From contig JAIUOC010000008.1 in the NCBI GenBank assembly GCA_020161265.1, positions 342,672-406,671 of the forward strand: a stretch of DNA of 64,000 nt. Reading direction: 5' to 3'. The position numbers were made by a program, and so were the translations under genes. Below the pieces are notes generated by a model. The model saw only the letters and a list, made by a program, of their open reading frames with translations. It did not search any database and was not told the origin of the DNA. The stretch comes from Chloroflexota bacterium. GTDB taxonomy: Bacteria; Chloroflexota; Chloroflexia; Chloroflexales; Herpetosiphonaceae. Shown piece by piece: positions 62,598 to 64,000 of this stretch; position 1 is the stretch's first letter, and every line of letters begins with the position of its first letter.

Positions 62598-63449
62598 ATG
62601 TCGAATATCTATCTGGGCTGTGCAATTTGGGGCTATCGGCCTTGGGTTGGCCAGTTTTTGCCTGCTGCAACCAGCAACGCCGAAATGCTCAAGACCTATG
62701 CTGAACGTCTTACAACAGTGGAAATTAACGCTACCTTTTATGCCGTGCCTGATCAGACCACGGTGTTGCGTTGGGCCAATGATACTCCTGATAACTTTCG
62801 TTTTAGCCCAAAAATTCCGCAAGCAATTAGCCATAGTGGCAATTTGGCCCAGCATGTGGCTCAAACCCAAGCTTTTGTGGCGCAAATGCAGTTGCTTGGC
62901 CCAAAACTTGGCCCGATTTTTCTGCAACTTGGCCCAGCCTATAGCCCAGCCAATTTTGGCGATTTGCAGCAATGGCTAGCGGCTTGGGATCATAATGTCG
63001 CGTTGGCGGTTGAGGTGCGCCATCGTGGTTGGTTTGTAGCACAAGCAGCTCAACGCTTGAATGGTTTATTAGCTGAGCATGGCGTTGGCCGCGTTTTAGT
63101 TGATGTTCGACCCATTAATACTGGCGTAACCAAGGATCAAGTCATTTTAGATGCGCGACGTAAAAAGCCCAGCGTACCCTATCATGTCGATGTAACTGCG
63201 CCGTTTGTCTTGCTACGCTTTATGGGCCACCCCGATTTAGCGATTGACCAGCCGTTGCTGGCGCAATGGGCCGATACAATTGTGGCAATGTTAAATGATG
63301 GCCTGACGGTCTATGCGTTTATGCATTGCCCCGTTGAAGAGCGTTCGCCAGAGATGTGCGAAATTTTGGCGCAGGCCTTGGTTGCACGCGGAATTGACTA
63401 TCCCTTGCCTACGCCACCAGCGCCAATTCAACAACTTTCGATGTTTTGA
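62598..63449 (+). CDS. DUF72 family protein
   Basis: A 283-residue DUF72 (YecE) TIM-barrel protein of unknown function. Typical are LGCAIWGYRPWVGQFLP, RLTTVEINATFYAVP, RFSPKIPQAISH, QLGPAYSPANFGDLQQW, ALAVEVRHRGWF and a C-terminal VYAFMHCPVEERSPE. GGGGAG lies eight bases from ATG 62598; the longer frame from 62589 is unlikely. Divergent from fabF. Confidence 0.93.
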   Translation: MSNIYLGCAIWGYRPWVGQFLPAATSNAEMLKTYAERLTTVEINATFYAVPDQTTVLRWANDTPDNFRFSPKIPQAISHSGNLAQHVAQTQAFVAQMQLLGPKLGPIFLQLGPAYSPANFGDLQQWLAAWDHNVALAVEVRHRGWFVAQAAQRLNGLLAEHGVGRVLVDVRPINTGVTKDQVILDARRKKPSVPYHVDVTAPFVLLRFMGHPDLAIDQPLLAQWADTIVAMLNDGLTVYAFMHCPVEERSPEMCEILAQALVARGIDYPLPTPPAPIQQLSMF

Positions 63450-63618
63450 TCAAACGGCGGCTTCGTGGTACTGTTGCCAGTGGGAGTACATGGGGTCTGG
63501 TGGCCTCGTCAGTCTTCAAAATTGGTCGGCGCTATGACGAATAGCGTTGGTGTGTTCGATTCGCACGTACTCCCGCCAGATACGAATTCACGAGCCAAAT
63601 TGCTGAGGAAATCGCTAT

Positions 63619-63648
63619 TTGCGTTTCCGCCAAAAGGTGTGTTATAAT
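63619..63648 (+). promoter_or_regulatory. Promoter of tuf
   Basis: TTGCGT (63619-63624), 18 bases, then TATAAT (63643-63648). Confidence 0.65.
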
Positions 63649-63735
63649 CGGCTTTCGTGCGAGTTGTGACATTTAAACAAGTCAACTTTATCTGGGTAAG
63701 TGTACCCCGCACACCATAACGTAGAACCACAGTAG

Positions 63736-63785
63736 GGAATGGTCAATTAAGGGGCCGCAGGGCGCGACTACCAATTTTCCATTCC
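63736..63785 (+). promoter_or_regulatory. Hairpin in tuf leader
   Basis: GGAATGG (63736-63742) and CCATTCC (63779-63785), with ATT/AAT pairs inside, enclose a G+C-rich loop of about 24 bases. It lies about 60 bases before the tuf ATG and could be a translational control element; no known family was matched. Confidence 0.4.
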
Positions 63786-63846
63786 TGTTCCGTTGTCTTT
63801 TTGTCAGCGGCTAACGGTATTTGTAATAGCAGGAGCCACAACCAAC

Positions 63847-64000
63847 ATGGCTAAGCAAAAGTTTGAGCGGAATAAGCCCCACATCAACATTGGGACGATC
63901 GGGCACGTTGACCACGGCAAGACGACCTTGACCGCTGCCATCACCAAAACCATGGCACTGCGTGGCCGCGCTGAATTCCGCGCCTTCGACCAAATCGACA
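63847..64000 (+). CDS. tuf: Elongation factor Tu, N-terminal part (cut by window edge)
   Basis: The first 51 codons of EF-Tu, [19 protein letters not shown] and on, with the complete G1 loop [13 protein letters not shown]-Tu brings aminoacyl-tRNA to the ribosome. The gene runs off the right edge. GGAG lies about 11 bases before the ATG. It has a promoter and long leader of its own. Confidence 0.97.
   Translation, partial: MAKQKFERNKPHINIGTIGHVDHGKTTLTAAITKTMALRGRAEFRAFDQID

Larger units (their letters stand above)
63450..63846. other. Long leader region upstream of tuf
   Basis: A 397-base gap without a gene. It contains GGGAGTAC (63482-63489) and GTACTCCC (63567-63574), complementary but 77 bases apart, a promoter near 63619-63648, and a hairpin at 63736-63785. 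The transcript from that promoter would carry about 190 bases of leader before the tuf ATG. Confidence 0.55.

Noticed and set aside
63509..63730. Minus-strand frame of 73 codons upstream of tuf
   Set aside because: It lies across the tuf promoter and leader, has no Shine-Dalgarno sequence and no recognisable domain.

Overview
The window looks like a chromosomal segment of a Chloroflexota bacterium close to Herpetosiphon. This is an inference from gene content and style: an auracyanin-type blue copper lipoprotein, a stand-alone KptA, a MoxR/DUF58/VWA (Bat-type) operon, many DegS/NarL-type kinases, balanced base composition, and gaps full of short repeated words. No prophage, insertion sequence or CRISPR array was recognised. 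About 63 protein genes (one cut by the right edge) and two tRNA genes are supported.

Layout. 1-5 kb: sugar-dehydrogenase-like propeller with a cytochrome c lipoprotein, a GT4 glycosyltransferase, a lone receiver protein, and a proline-pathway aldehyde dehydrogenase. 5-12.3 kb: PyrK-like protein, CoA-binding protein, nitroreductase, then a minus-strand sugar-nucleotide group (phosphohexomutase, NDP-sugar pyrophosphorylase, ManC, Rmd-like reductase). 12.3-19.3 kb: Nudix protein, three tandem zinc-ribbon membrane proteins, GT2, Dps, an unknown membrane protein, alpha/beta hydrolase and a TolB-like propeller. 19.4-26 kb: moaB, converging on and overlapping a giant six-repeat lamin-tail protein; tRNA-Gln; MFS plus an SGNH-like protein with altered catalytic residues. 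26-35.5 kb: MFS, methyltransferase, HNH protein and a pyr cluster (pyrR, a 1027-residue AAA+/release-factor-like fusion, pyrB). 35.7-44 kb: fumarylacetoacetase with an unknown partner, kptA, cvpA, mutS2, a kinase and a deoxynucleoside kinase. 44.5-48.8 kb: tRNA-Thr with a consensus promoter, YitT protein, kinase, small proteins. 48.8-54.7 kb: the Bat operon. 55-64 kb: auracyanin-like protein, PstS-like protein with kinase and receiver, mtnP, a 51-residue Flp pilin, DegS-like kinase, fabF, DUF72, and the start of tuf.

The most unusual gene is the fusion at 30995-34078. Two AAA+ modules of ClpB type run into a C-terminal region resembling peptide chain release factor 2, but the GGQ peptidyl-hydrolysis loop is absent. 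It overlaps pyrR by one base and precedes pyrB, so it sits inside a pyrimidine gene cluster. The second pattern worth attention is a set of intergenic mosaics built from a few recurring words (CACGAAG, GGATGAA, GGCTATCGG, CCGATCCCC types), often as long imperfect inverted repeats, some lying between genes of one operon.

Start codons were moved from the longest reading frame wherever a Shine-Dalgarno sequence or family length argued for it; those cases are stated in the entries.
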